Of a stretch of DNA of 64,000 nt, positions 27,877 to 36,465 are shown in pieces. Position 1 is the stretch's first letter; each line of letters begins with the position of its first letter. Below the pieces are notes generated by a model. It had not been told where the DNA came from, did no database searches, and saw nothing but the letters and a program-made list of their open reading frames with translations. The DNA is taken from positions 2,666,001 through 2,730,000 of the forward strand of contig NZ_CP072844.1 of the NCBI RefSeq assembly GCF_017948405.1. The letters run 5' to 3'. Made by a program: the position numbers and the translations under genes. The DNA is from Psychrosphaera aestuarii (GTDB lineage Bacteria > Pseudomonadota > Gammaproteobacteria > Enterobacterales > Alteromonadaceae).

Positions 27877-30564
27877 ATGAATAGTAATACGTTAGAAAGC
27901 TTCTTTTACAATGAGTATATGCCCCATGGGCACTGTTACATGTGGCAACCTCACATACTTTGGACAAACGTAGTTGCTGATTTACTTATTGCTCTGGCTT
28001 ACTTTTCTATTCCAATCGCTTTGTTAATCTTTGCGCACAAGCGTCCAGACATCGGATACAAAAAAGTTGTCTGGTTATTCTCTTCTTTTATTTTGTTTTG
28101 CGGTATCACCCACCTGTTCGGCATTATTACCATTTGGCAAGGTATATATGGCTGGCATGGTGTCATGAAGTCTTTTACCGCCGTAGTGTCTATTAGTACC
28201 GCTATCTACTTATATCGCATCCTTCCAGCGTTAGTAACAATATCGACTCCTGAACAAGTGGAAGATATAAAACAATCGTTAAGTAATGTTACAACCGAAA
28301 AGGAACAACTTTATCTACAAGTAGAGCAACAAAAGTTAGTTCAATTTATGATTGATACTATGCCGATTGGAGCGTGCTTATTAGGTAAGGAATACGAGAT
28401 TCTATTATGTAACGATACTTTTTGTTCAGAAACCGGTTTTAATAAAGAGCAAGCATTAGCGATAAAATTAGAGGGTTTACTTGCTCCCGATGATCCAAGT
28501 AATTTAGATTTTTTAAGCAAGCTTAATAACAAAAACACCTTGTTTTCAGATAAAGACAAGCTGCAAACCATACTTCAATTTAAAAATAGATTTGGAAATG
28601 TATTCCCAGCTGAAGTCAGCTTAGTCAAAAAGCAATTTGATCAACAACATTACTATATTTTTACGCTTCAAAATTTAACGGAAATAGAGGAAGTAAAACG
28701 TCAACTTATCGAGTCTCATAAAAAGCTAGAACGAGCAATAAACGCGGCGGAAGATGGTATTTGGGAATATCATATCCCTTCAAAACAAATGACTTGGTCA
28801 GATAAGTTCGCGGAATTGATTGGGGCGAATGACCATCTAGAAGAGTCGTTGGAAAACTGGAAACAACACATTCATCCAGACCAACTAAAAATTGTAGAAA
28901 CACAATTAAATAGCCTCTTTAATAAAAAAGAACGGTTTTCTATTGAGTATCTAGGTAAAAATTCCAGTGGCGAATATGGCTGGTTTAATTTTATCGGTAA
29001 GTCAATTTTCGATGATAATAACGTGCCTATTTCAATGTCAGGTTCACTGCGATACATACAAGACAGTAAAGCTCTTAAGCAACAAGTCGCTGAGAAAACA
29101 GAGCTTTTAAACGCCATATATGAAGGTGCGAATAATGCTATTTGGGTTGTGTCAGTTGAGGACACTGAACAGTTTCGTTTTTTAACCTTTAACCGTGCTG
29201 CTAGCGAGCGATTAAATGCACCATCGGAACAAGTCGCAGGAAAACTACTAACCGAATTATCGGGCACAGTGCTATCTGCAGACATCGTAGAAAAGTTAAA
29301 TCATCATTTCCAATCTTGTGTTGATATCAAATCAGTATCCGAATACAGTGAAATGATCCCCTATAAAGGCAAAAACTGCTGGTACTTCACGTCGCTTTAT
29401 CCAATTTTAAACGCTGACAATGATGTAGTGCGAATCGTTGGTTCATCTATCGATATCACCTCACAAAAAGAAGTTGAACAACAACTATCTGACAACAAAA
29501 ACTTCTTAGAAAATATTATTGATGCAAGCATTTGTGGAATTAGTTTATTTGACTTAACACAACAAAATGTGGTCCGGGTAAATCAGCGATACACCGATAT
29601 TCTGGGCTATACATTAGAAGACCTACGTAATGCCCAAGATAAACTCAGCATTTATCACCCAGATGACTTAGTGGATATTTCAAATCAAATAGAACTGGTT
29701 ATTCAATCACCCGTGAATGCTTCTCTGTCAAACAAACATAGATATCGTCATAAAAACGGTGGGTGGCGTTGGTGTAGCACTAATACAACTATTATCAAAC
29801 GGGATATTTACAACAACCCTTTAATAATGCTTACCACATTCATTGATATTACCGAGCAGTTAGAATTAATGGAAAAACTACAGGAGTCGAACGCCTACTT
29901 GGAGCGCTTTGCTATGGTGGCATCTCATGATTTGCAGGAACCACTACGTAAAATTTCAGCCTTTAGTGACATGCTTTCAGAACGACTTACGACTGATTAT
30001 GAATTAGACGAAGACAGTGAATTTCAATTAAGCAGGATTCGTGATGCGGCAGGAAGAATGAGGGTTATGGTTTCTGATATTTTGGGGCTTTCACAAATAA
30101 ATAGTATGGCAATACAAAAAACGGTTTTCTCGCTAAATGATGTTGTCAATGCAGCCACTGACCAATTACAAATGGCCATTGAAGACAGTGAAGCTAATAT
30201 AATAATAGAAAATGGCGAAGAAACTATAAATGCGGATAAGTCATTATTAATTCAGTTGTTACAAAACTTAATAAGTAACTCTATTAAGTTTAAATCAGAC
30301 CAGTCGCCTATTATTACTATTTCTATACAAAATTCCGCATATTTAACTATTATAAATATAAAAGATAACGGTATTGGAATGGAGTCTAAGTATTGTACTC
30401 AAATATTTGAACCATTTAGGCGTTTGCACGGTAAAGATAAGTATAAAGGAAGTGGAATAGGGTTGGCTATTTGTCAGCAGATATGCAAGGTCCACGGTGG
30501 CAAAATTGAATGTCAAAGTGAGTTGTCTCAAGGTACTAATTTTAAAGTGACATTAACAAAATAG
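27877..30564 (+). CDS. Ethylene-receptor-like multi-PAS histidine kinase
   Basis: An 895-residue kinase. The first 125 residues form three TM helices that match the ethylene-binding domain of plant ETR1 and cyanobacterial Etr1. Shared elements are P-H-G-H-C-Y-M-W, A-D-L-L-I-A-L-A-Y-F-S-I-P and F-C-G-I-T-H-L. Asp35, Tyr42, Cys75 and His79 have exactly the spacing of ETR1 Asp25, Tyr32, Cys65 and His69; Cys and His are the copper(I) ligands. Four PAS-like domains follow (about 145-260, 280-395, 405-525, 535-655), then HisKA with A-S-H-D-L-Q-E-P (His684) and HATPase (D-N-G-I-G-M, G-S-G-I-G-L-A). The ATG at 27877 is preferred over GTG at 27874 because AGGAG ends five bases upstream. It heads a three-gene operon. 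Confidence 0.9.
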   Translation: MNSNTLESFFYNEYMPHGHCYMWQPHILWTNVVADLLIALAYFSIPIALLIFAHKRPDIGYKKVVWLFSSFILFCGITHLFGIITIWQGIYGWHGVMKSFTAVVSISTAIYLYRILPALVTISTPEQVEDIKQSLSNVTTEKEQLYLQVEQQKLVQFMIDTMPIGACLLGKEYEILLCNDTFCSETGFNKEQALAIKLEGLLAPDDPSNLDFLSKLNNKNTLFSDKDKLQTILQFKNRFGNVFPAEVSLVKKQFDQQHYYIFTLQNLTEIEEVKRQLIESHKKLERAINAAEDGIWEYHIPSKQMTWSDKFAELIGANDHLEESLENWKQHIHPDQLKIVETQLNSLFNKKERFSIEYLGKNSSGEYGWFNFIGKSIFDDNNVPISMSGSLRYIQDSKALKQQVAEKTELLNAIYEGANNAIWVVSVEDTEQFRFLTFNRAASERLNAPSEQVAGKLLTELSGTVLSADIVEKLNHHFQSCVDIKSVSEYSEMIPYKGKNCWYFTSLYPILNADNDVVRIVGSSIDITSQKEVEQQLSDNKNFLENIIDASICGISLFDLTQQNVVRVNQRYTDILGYTLEDLRNAQDKLSIYHPDDLVDISNQIELVIQSPVNASLSNKHRYRHKNGGWRWCSTNTTIIKRDIYNNPLIMLTTFIDITEQLELMEKLQESNAYLERFAMVASHDLQEPLRKISAFSDMLSERLTTDYELDEDSEFQLSRIRDAAGRMRVMVSDILGLSQINSMAIQKTVFSLNDVVNAATDQLQMAIEDSEANIIIENGEETINADKSLLIQLLQNLISNSIKFKSDQSPIITISIQNSAYLTIINIKDNGIGMESKYCTQIFEPFRRLHGKDKYKGSGIGLAICQQICKVHGGKIECQSELSQGTNFKVTLTK

Positions 30565-30568
30565 GCGA

Positions 30569-30997
30569 ATGACTATGAATCATATAATTTTAGTAGAAGA
30601 TGATCCTGATGATGTCTATTTCTTTAAGAGCGGAATGAGAGATTGCGAGCGCGATTGTAATATTACTGTAATGGAGAATGGTGACAATCTGTTTAGATTT
30701 TTAGATAGGTCCGAAGTCTCTGACGAGATGGAAAGCTCTTTGATTTTTTTAGACCTAAATCTACCAAAAATGTCAGGGTTTGACATTTTAACTGCACTTA
30801 AAGAGCAAAAGTTACTAAATAAATTAGCTATAGTTATATATACAACGTCAAATTATCAAAAGGATATCGAAAAAGCATATGAATTAGGAGCAAAGTCTTA
30901 TTTTATAAAGCCCTCTAAGAGAGGTGACTTAATAAGTCTGTTAAACACAACAACCGACTACTGGTTTAAATACAATGAGTTGCCAAGGATGAGTTAA
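30569..30997 (+). CDS. Single-domain response regulator (Rcp1-like)
   Basis: A 142-residue stand-alone receiver of the Rcp1 type that accompanies phytochrome-like and other multi-PAS kinases. Residues: E-D-D-P-D-D near 10-15, phospho-Asp in I-F-L-D-L-N-L-P near 62, Thr in I-Y-T-T-S-N and Lys in F-I-K-P-S. There is no output domain, so it passes phosphate on or acts by protein contact. It is four bases behind the ethylene-receptor-like kinase and two bases before a REC-GGDEF gene, so the three form one transcription unit. A second ATG two codons in is an alternative start. Confidence 0.92.
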   Translation: MTMNHIILVEDDPDDVYFFKSGMRDCERDCNITVMENGDNLFRFLDRSEVSDEMESSLIFLDLNLPKMSGFDILTALKEQKLLNKLAIVIYTTSNYQKDIEKAYELGAKSYFIKPSKRGDLISLLNTTTDYWFKYNELPRMS

Positions 30998-30999
30998 GA

Positions 31000-31953
31000 A
31001 TGAATGATCAATTATTATACTTGTTAGAAGACAGCAAAGATGATGTTTATTTGGTCAAATCGATGTTGATCGGAAACTTTAAATCAAGTTTTAGTTTGAA
31101 GAGTTTCGAGACCGTCGCTGATTTAGAAAATGGCATGAAAAACATGTCGCCCGATTTAATTATAATCGATTTAAATGTACCTGATAGTGTTGGTCTTGAA
31201 ACGTTGGTTAGAGTTAAAAAGTTTGCAACTAACTTCCCTATTATTGTTTTAACTGGTTATGACGATGAAGTAACGGGAGAACGAGCAATTCAATTAGGCG
31301 CACAGGATTATATTCCAAAGTCTGATTTACATAAGTCACTTTTGTTAAGATCAATTCGATTTTCAAAAGAAAGATTCTCATTAGTAAAAAGCCTTGAAGA
31401 GAATGTTTTTAGAGATGCATTAACCTTGTTAAATAACAGGGAGTCTTTTAATGCAAAGTTAGACGAAATGGTTAACGAAGGTATTCGTTATGGAAAGAGT
31501 TTTGCTCTATTGTTCATTGATTTAGATAACTTCAAACAAATTAATGATGAATATGGACATTTAGTTGGAGACCAAATTTTAAAATCTGTGGGTTCTAGAT
31601 TAAATGTATTCAACCGAGGCTCAGATTATGTTGCACGGTATGGTGGGGACGAATTTGTGTTACTTGCACCGAATATTTCTGATTTAACTAATTTGAGCCA
31701 GCTAGCCAAAATTAAGTTTGATGTTATTAGCGGTGCCTACGCCGTGGAAACCTCTCAACTGGCGGTAAAAAACATTATTGTTGAAGCTAGCGTTGGCGGT
31801 GCGATCTTTGATATGCATGGCAAAACAGCGAATGAATTAGTCAAGTCTGCAGATGAAGCCATGTACAAAGCTAAGACACAACAAACCGGTATTGCCTTAG
31901 CAGATACTCCTATATTGCAAAAATATCTAGAACAAGACAAAACTAGCGATTAA
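31000..31953 (+). CDS. Response regulator diguanylate cyclase (REC-GGDEF)
   Basis: A 317-residue protein. The receiver (about residues 4-120) has E-D-S-K-D-D near 9-14, phospho-Asp in I-I-I-D-L-N-V-P near 54, Thr in V-L-T-G-Y and Lys in I-P-K-S-D. The GGDEF domain (about 135-300) keeps the full active site R-Y-G-G-D-E-F and an R-G-S-D inhibitory site five residues before it, so it should make cyclic-di-GMP from GTP with product inhibition. As last gene of the operon begun by the ethylene-receptor-like kinase it is the obvious output: signal to kinase to receiver to c-di-GMP. A terminator overlaps its stop codon. Confidence 0.92.
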   Translation: MNDQLLYLLEDSKDDVYLVKSMLIGNFKSSFSLKSFETVADLENGMKNMSPDLIIIDLNVPDSVGLETLVRVKKFATNFPIIVLTGYDDEVTGERAIQLGAQDYIPKSDLHKSLLLRSIRFSKERFSLVKSLEENVFRDALTLLNNRESFNAKLDEMVNEGIRYGKSFALLFIDLDNFKQINDEYGHLVGDQILKSVGSRLNVFNRGSDYVARYGGDEFVLLAPNISDLTNLSQLAKIKFDVISGAYAVETSQLAVKNIIVEASVGGAIFDMHGKTANELVKSADEAMYKAKTQQTGIALADTPILQKYLEQDKTSD

Positions 31954-31965
31954 TTCGCTAGTTTT
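31939..31965. terminator. Terminator overlapping the REC-GGDEF stop codon
   Basis: AAAACTAGCGA pairs perfectly with TCGCTAGTTTT around a five-base loop that contains the TAA stop. It serves the plus-strand operon and, with its A-run, the convergent amtB gene. Confidence 0.8.
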
Positions 31966-31981
31966 GTCTAACTAAAATACT

Positions 31982-33247
31982 TTAGCCTTTGATAAACTCG
32001 GGATAAGCGTCAATACCGCATTCAGACCTATCAACACCTTCATATTCTTGCTGTTTAGTAACTCGCAGACCAACAGTCTTTTTCAGTAATAACCATACTA
32101 GCGAGCTGGTTACAAACACCCATAGAAAGATAGTCAGTGCTCCAACAATTTGTCCAAATAGACTCACTTCTGGGTTAGTAATTGGCACAATAAGTAAGCC
32201 AATCAAACCAACAACACCATGAACTGAAATGGCACCCACTGGATCATCAATTTTTAATTTATCTAGACTTAAAATTGACAGAACAACAATGATGCCGGCC
32301 AATAATCCAAATAAACTAGCCGTTAATGCCGTTGGTGTCGTCGGCTCTGCAGTAATAACAACTAAACCAGCTAAAGCGCCGTTTAACGCCATCGTTAAGT
32401 CCGCTTTTTTAAATAGCACCACACTTGTTACTAACGCACCAATTACACCACTTGCTGCGGCTGCATTTGTATTTAAAAACACCATAGCGACAGTGTTCGC
32501 ACTGGACATATCTGACAGTTTTAACACTGAGCCACCGTTAAATCCGAACCATCCCATCCATAGAATAAAAGTACCAAGCGCAGCTAATGGCATATTAGAT
32601 CCCGGTATAGCCACGGCTTTACCGGAGGCGCTATATTTTCCCGTTCTTGCTCCTAAAAAGATAACGCCTGATAATGCGGCGGAAGCACCGGCCATATGAA
32701 CTATGCCAGAGCCAGCAAAGTCTGAAAAACCGAGCTCCTCTAACGAATACAAACCAAATACAGAAGCTCCGTTCCAGGTCCATGCACCTTCTACAGGATA
32801 AATTAAGCCTGTCATTACGACCGCAAACGCTAAGAACACCCATAGCTTCATTCGTTCGGCAACAGCACCCGAGACTATAGACATGGCGGTTGCAACAAAC
32901 ACCACTTGAAAAAAGAAGTCTGCAGCAGAAGAATAAACGGCATCACCTAACATAGGATCTTTTTTATCAGCAAAAGACTTTAGAACGTCAGCTTCATTAA
33001 TCGCCTCTATTGCGATCAAGCCTAAACCACCGTCATACATGATTGCGTAACCACAAATTAGATACATTACGCACGAAATTGAATAAAGCGCGATATTTTT
33101 AGTTAGTATTTCAGTTGTATTTTTAGCTCTGACTAAACCAGCTTCTAACATAGCAAAGCCAGCCGCCATCCACATAACGAGAGCGCCACAGACTAAGAAG
33201 TAAAAGGTATCCATTGCATATTGTAAATGAGAAATTTGAACGTCCAT
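31982..33247 (-). CDS. amtB: Ammonium transporter AmtB
   Basis: A 421-residue inner-membrane channel of the Amt/Mep/Rh family with eleven expected TM helices. Recognisable parts are the W-M-A-A-G-F-A-M-L-E-A-G-L-V-R-A-K-N helix near the N-terminus, D-F-A-G-S-G-I-V-H-M (first conserved pore His) near residue 180 and the V-H-G-V-V-G-L-I-G segment (second pore His) near residue 345. It takes up ammonium and is blocked by unmodified GlnK. The glnK gene ends eight bases upstream, giving the conserved glnK-amtB operon expressed under nitrogen limitation. No cleavable signal peptide is obvious. Confidence 0.95.
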   Translation of the reverse strand: MDVQISHLQYAMDTFYFLVCGALVMWMAAGFAMLEAGLVRAKNTTEILTKNIALYSISCVMYLICGYAIMYDGGLGLIAIEAINEADVLKSFADKKDPMLGDAVYSSAADFFFQVVFVATAMSIVSGAVAERMKLWVFLAFAVVMTGLIYPVEGAWTWNGASVFGLYSLEELGFSDFAGSGIVHMAGASAALSGVIFLGARTGKYSASGKAVAIPGSNMPLAALGTFILWMGWFGFNGGSVLKLSDMSSANTVAMVFLNTNAAAASGVIGALVTSVVLFKKADLTMALNGALAGLVVITAEPTTPTALTASLFGLLAGIIVVLSILSLDKLKIDDPVGAISVHGVVGLIGLLIVPITNPEVSLFGQIVGALTIFLWVFVTSSLVWLLLKKTVGLRVTKQQEYEGVDRSECGIDAYPEFIKG

Positions 33248-33255
33248 ATTAGCTC

Positions 33256-33609
<354 letters not shown>

Positions 33610-33641
33610 TTAAGTTTTTATCTCACTATTAGCAATAGCTT

Positions 33642-33657
33642 TGAAAGAAGAGTGCCA
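33642..33657 (-). promoter_or_regulatory. Candidate sigma-54 promoter of glnK-amtB
   Basis: On the minus strand TGGCAC-TCTTC-TTTCA matches the -24/-12 consensus (TGGCAC-N5-TTGCA) except for one base in the -12 element (T for the conserved G). It lies 48 bases upstream of the glnK start. Nitrogen-regulated glnK promoters are sigma-54 dependent in relatives. Confidence 0.55.
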
Positions 33658-33711
33658 AAACTTAAACTATTGATTTTTATATCTTAAAGCGATGGGAAAG
33701 ATTTTAGGCAT

Positions 33712-33736
33712 AAAAAAAGCACCATATCGGTGCTTA
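33712..33736 (-). terminator. Terminator of the iron ABC operon, overlapping an NtrC-like palindrome
   Basis: On the minus strand AAGCACC-GATAT-GGTGCTT is followed by a T-run, 27 bases past the stop of the ATPase gene. Positions 33718-33734 read AGCACC-N5-GGTGCT, the layout of an NtrC box (TGCACC-N5-GGTGCA). The centre is about 75 bases upstream of the -24 element of glnK, a normal enhancer distance. Confidence 0.7.
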
Positions 33737-33762
33737 AATTGAGTTAAATTGGTGCAATAACT

Positions 33763-34809
33763 CTAAAAATACACTTGGGTGATTGCTTGTTTTATTCTTA
33801 CCCTCACTTTTTGATTATAAAACGAGTCGTGGGTACGTACTTTAATTGATTGATGGTGCCAATTAAGAGTACTTTCAAAAAACTCACCAACAAAGCGCTC
33901 ACTATCTATCATAAAGGTAGGGGTTGTTGACGTTGTACTATTATTATTTTGAAGACCTATTTGATGCGGCCTTAAGTAAACTTTAACGTGCTCGCCTATT
34001 TTACTAGATAAATCCGTTTTCCCTGCGTATGGCAAAAGCCCCCACTCACTGGATAACTGATTTGGATTTTCAATAACGGCAGGAAGCCAAACACCAGGTC
34101 CCAAAAACTCAGTAACAAATTCATTGGCGGGGTAATTGAATAACTCGCCGGGAGTGTCAATTTGAGCAATTTCTCCAGATTGCAAAACGGCTATTCTATC
34201 GCAAAACACAAAAGCTTCATTTTGATTGTGTGTCACGAATAAAGCGGCAATATTTGACGACTTAAGAATAACGCGGATTTCCTCGATTAACTCAAATCTA
34301 AATTGAGGATCTAAGTTAGAAAATGCTTCATCAAACAAAAGTAATTCCGGCTCAGTTGCTAACGCTCTGGCGATAGCGACACGTTGTTGCTGTCCACCAG
34401 ATAGTTGATGAGGATAGCTATGTTTATATTCAGTCATTTTTATCAGGGATAACAACTCTGCTACTTTTGCTTCACGTTTTGCTAATTCCCACCTTTTTAT
34501 CCCAAACTCAATGTTTTCCAGTACAGTTAAATGAGGAAACAGAGCGTAATCTTGAAATATTAATCCTATATTTCTCTGTTCGGTAGGCAAGTTAACATCA
34601 TCTGCATTAAGGACTCGCCCTGACAGTAACACATCGCCATTAACTTGCTTAAGAAGGCCGGTAACTGCTTTTAATATTGTACTTTTACCACTACCAGATG
34701 GACCAAATAGTGCGACTATCTCACCATTTGCAATGGACAAGTCTAAGTCTTTTATTACAACTTGATCACCGTAACTTACTGATAAATTTTTTATAGTTAA
34801 TAACGACAC
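33763..34809 (-). CDS. fbpC: Ferric iron ABC transporter, ATP-binding protein (FbpC-like)
   Basis: A 348-residue ATPase of the CUT/FbpC group. It has Walker A G-P-S-G-S-G-K-S-T near residue 36, signature L-S-G-G-Q-Q-Q-R-V-A-I-A-R-A-L near 135, Walker B L-L-L-F-D-E-A-F-S-N-L-D near 155 and the switch His in F-V-T-H-N-Q. A C-terminal regulatory (TOBE-like) extension covers about residues 240-348. It powers import of ferric iron through the permease encoded nine bases upstream. It is the third gene of a Fur-box-headed operon. Substrate assignment rests on the binding-protein gene and the Fur box. Confidence 0.9.
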   Translation of the reverse strand: MSLLTIKNLSVSYGDQVVIKDLDLSIANGEIVALFGPSGSGKSTILKAVTGLLKQVNGDVLLSGRVLNADDVNLPTEQRNIGLIFQDYALFPHLTVLENIEFGIKRWELAKREAKVAELLSLIKMTEYKHSYPHQLSGGQQQRVAIARALATEPELLLFDEAFSNLDPQFRFELIEEIRVILKSSNIAALFVTHNQNEAFVFCDRIAVLQSGEIAQIDTPGELFNYPANEFVTEFLGPGVWLPAVIENPNQLSSEWGLLPYAGKTDLSSKIGEHVKVYLRPHQIGLQNNNSTTSTTPTFMIDSERFVGEFFESTLNWHHQSIKVRTHDSFYNQKVRVRIKQAITQVYF

Positions 34810-34818
34810 TTATATTTC

Positions 34819-36450
34819 CTAGCTCTGGCTATGTTCAATCGAGCGATTAATAAAAATAAGAGGGATGAGACCAACAATTACAATTAATATTGCACCTAGT
34901 GCAGCCTGCTCCAATTGCTCGTCACTCGCATATTGAAAAACATATGTCGGTAACGTGTCAAAGTTAAATGGCCTTAATAACAAGGCTGCTGGTAATTCCT
35001 TCATACTCTCAACAAAAATCAACAAACCCGCCACAAAAGCGCTTCTTTTTAATAACGGCCAATGTATCTGACGAAACAGACGACTTTGTTTACTTCCTAA
35101 GCTTTTGGCTGCCCAATCATAACTGACATTTAATTGCTGAAAGCTAGTTCTAATACTATTGTTAGCAATCGCTAAAAAACGAACAATATGGGTGAAAATA
35201 ATAGCTACCACGGTACCACTTAATATAAGCCCAGGTGTTGTCCACCCAAAAGCACCAGCTATATCGTTAATTGTATGATCTAACCCACTTAGTGGTATAA
35301 GTACGGCAATTGCTAATACCGTCCCAGGTACCGCGTATCCAAGACTTGCAATATTCAGACTATTTTTAGATAAGTTCGTTTTATTACTTCGTAAATTGAC
35401 ATTCAGTACTAAGGCAATTATTACACTCAAAATTGACACTACTATCGCTATATAAGCACTATTCCAAGCGTACTGCAGTACCTCTAAGGACCAAACTTCT
35501 TTATAATAATCAATAGAATAGTTAAGTAACACGAATGCAGGAACTGCAAATCCTGCGATAAATACCAGGCTACAAAATAATACTGCTAATATGTTTTTTG
35601 ATCCTTTTAATTGGTAAGTCAGTGGCTGGATCGACATTTTTGCACTGTTACTGTCTTTACCGCGTTTATTGGTTTTATGCTCTAGAACAATTAGCGCAAA
35701 AACACCCACTATCATTAATACAGAAAGCTTCGCTGCGCTGGCCAGGTCATAATAACCAAGCCAAGTGTCATAAACAGCTGTGGTAAGTGTATTTACTGCA
35801 AAATAATGAACCGTGGCAAAATCGGCCAAAGTTTCCATAAGAACCAATGAAACCGCTGCAACGATGGAATTTTTCGCTATTGGTAGAGAGACTGAGAAAA
35901 AGCTTCGAAGTGGCGAGTAACCCAAGGTTCTAGCAGCAAGCGTTAGTGATGCATTTTGGTTTAAAAAGTTTGCCTTGGCCATCAAGTACACATATGGGAA
36001 TAGTACTAGAGCCAACATACAGGCTGCACCACCTAAAGAACGTATATCAAAAAACCAATAATCATCCGGTGAACTCCAATCAAACCACGTTCGAAGCGTC
36101 GTCTGAATAGGGCCAGCGTAATCAAATAGGTCAGTGTATGTATACGCAATTAAGTATCCGGGCATCGCTAAGGGCAATACCAGTGCCCAATTAAATAAAT
36201 GTTTACCTGAAAACTCGCAACAAGCCACCAACCACGCAACTGGAACGCCGATTAAAGTCACAAGTAAACCTACGACGGTCATTAGAGTTAATGTATTTAC
36301 AACATAGTCTGATAAAACCGTTTCACGAATATGTTGAAAGCTTTGACCCGCTTCTGTAAACGATGTCATGACTAACGCCAGAATTGGTAGCGCTATTATT
36401 AATGCGAGAAAGGCTGACACATAGGTCAGCCTAGAAGTTTTTAACTGCAT
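34819..36450 (-). CDS. fbpB: Ferric iron ABC transporter, permease (FbpB-like)
   Basis: A 543-residue inner-membrane protein with about twelve TM helices in two homologous halves, the usual size for FbpB/SfuB-type fused permeases. Each half carries an EAA-loop-like motif facing the ATPase: one around A-A-R-T-L-G-Y-S-P near residue 175 and one around A-A-K-S-L-G-S-K-Q near residue 450. It moves iron released by the periplasmic binding protein across the inner membrane. It starts 15 bases after the binding-protein gene and ends nine bases before the ATPase gene. Confidence 0.92.
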   Translation of the reverse strand: MQLKTSRLTYVSAFLALIIALPILALVMTSFTEAGQSFQHIRETVLSDYVVNTLTLMTVVGLLVTLIGVPVAWLVACCEFSGKHLFNWALVLPLAMPGYLIAYTYTDLFDYAGPIQTTLRTWFDWSSPDDYWFFDIRSLGGAACMLALVLFPYVYLMAKANFLNQNASLTLAARTLGYSPLRSFFSVSLPIAKNSIVAAVSLVLMETLADFATVHYFAVNTLTTAVYDTWLGYYDLASAAKLSVLMIVGVFALIVLEHKTNKRGKDSNSAKMSIQPLTYQLKGSKNILAVLFCSLVFIAGFAVPAFVLLNYSIDYYKEVWSLEVLQYAWNSAYIAIVVSILSVIIALVLNVNLRSNKTNLSKNSLNIASLGYAVPGTVLAIAVLIPLSGLDHTINDIAGAFGWTTPGLILSGTVVAIIFTHIVRFLAIANNSIRTSFQQLNVSYDWAAKSLGSKQSRLFRQIHWPLLKRSAFVAGLLIFVESMKELPAALLLRPFNFDTLPTYVFQYASDEQLEQAALGAILIVIVGLIPLIFINRSIEHSQS

Positions 36451-36465
36451 TGGTTATCTGTGTAG

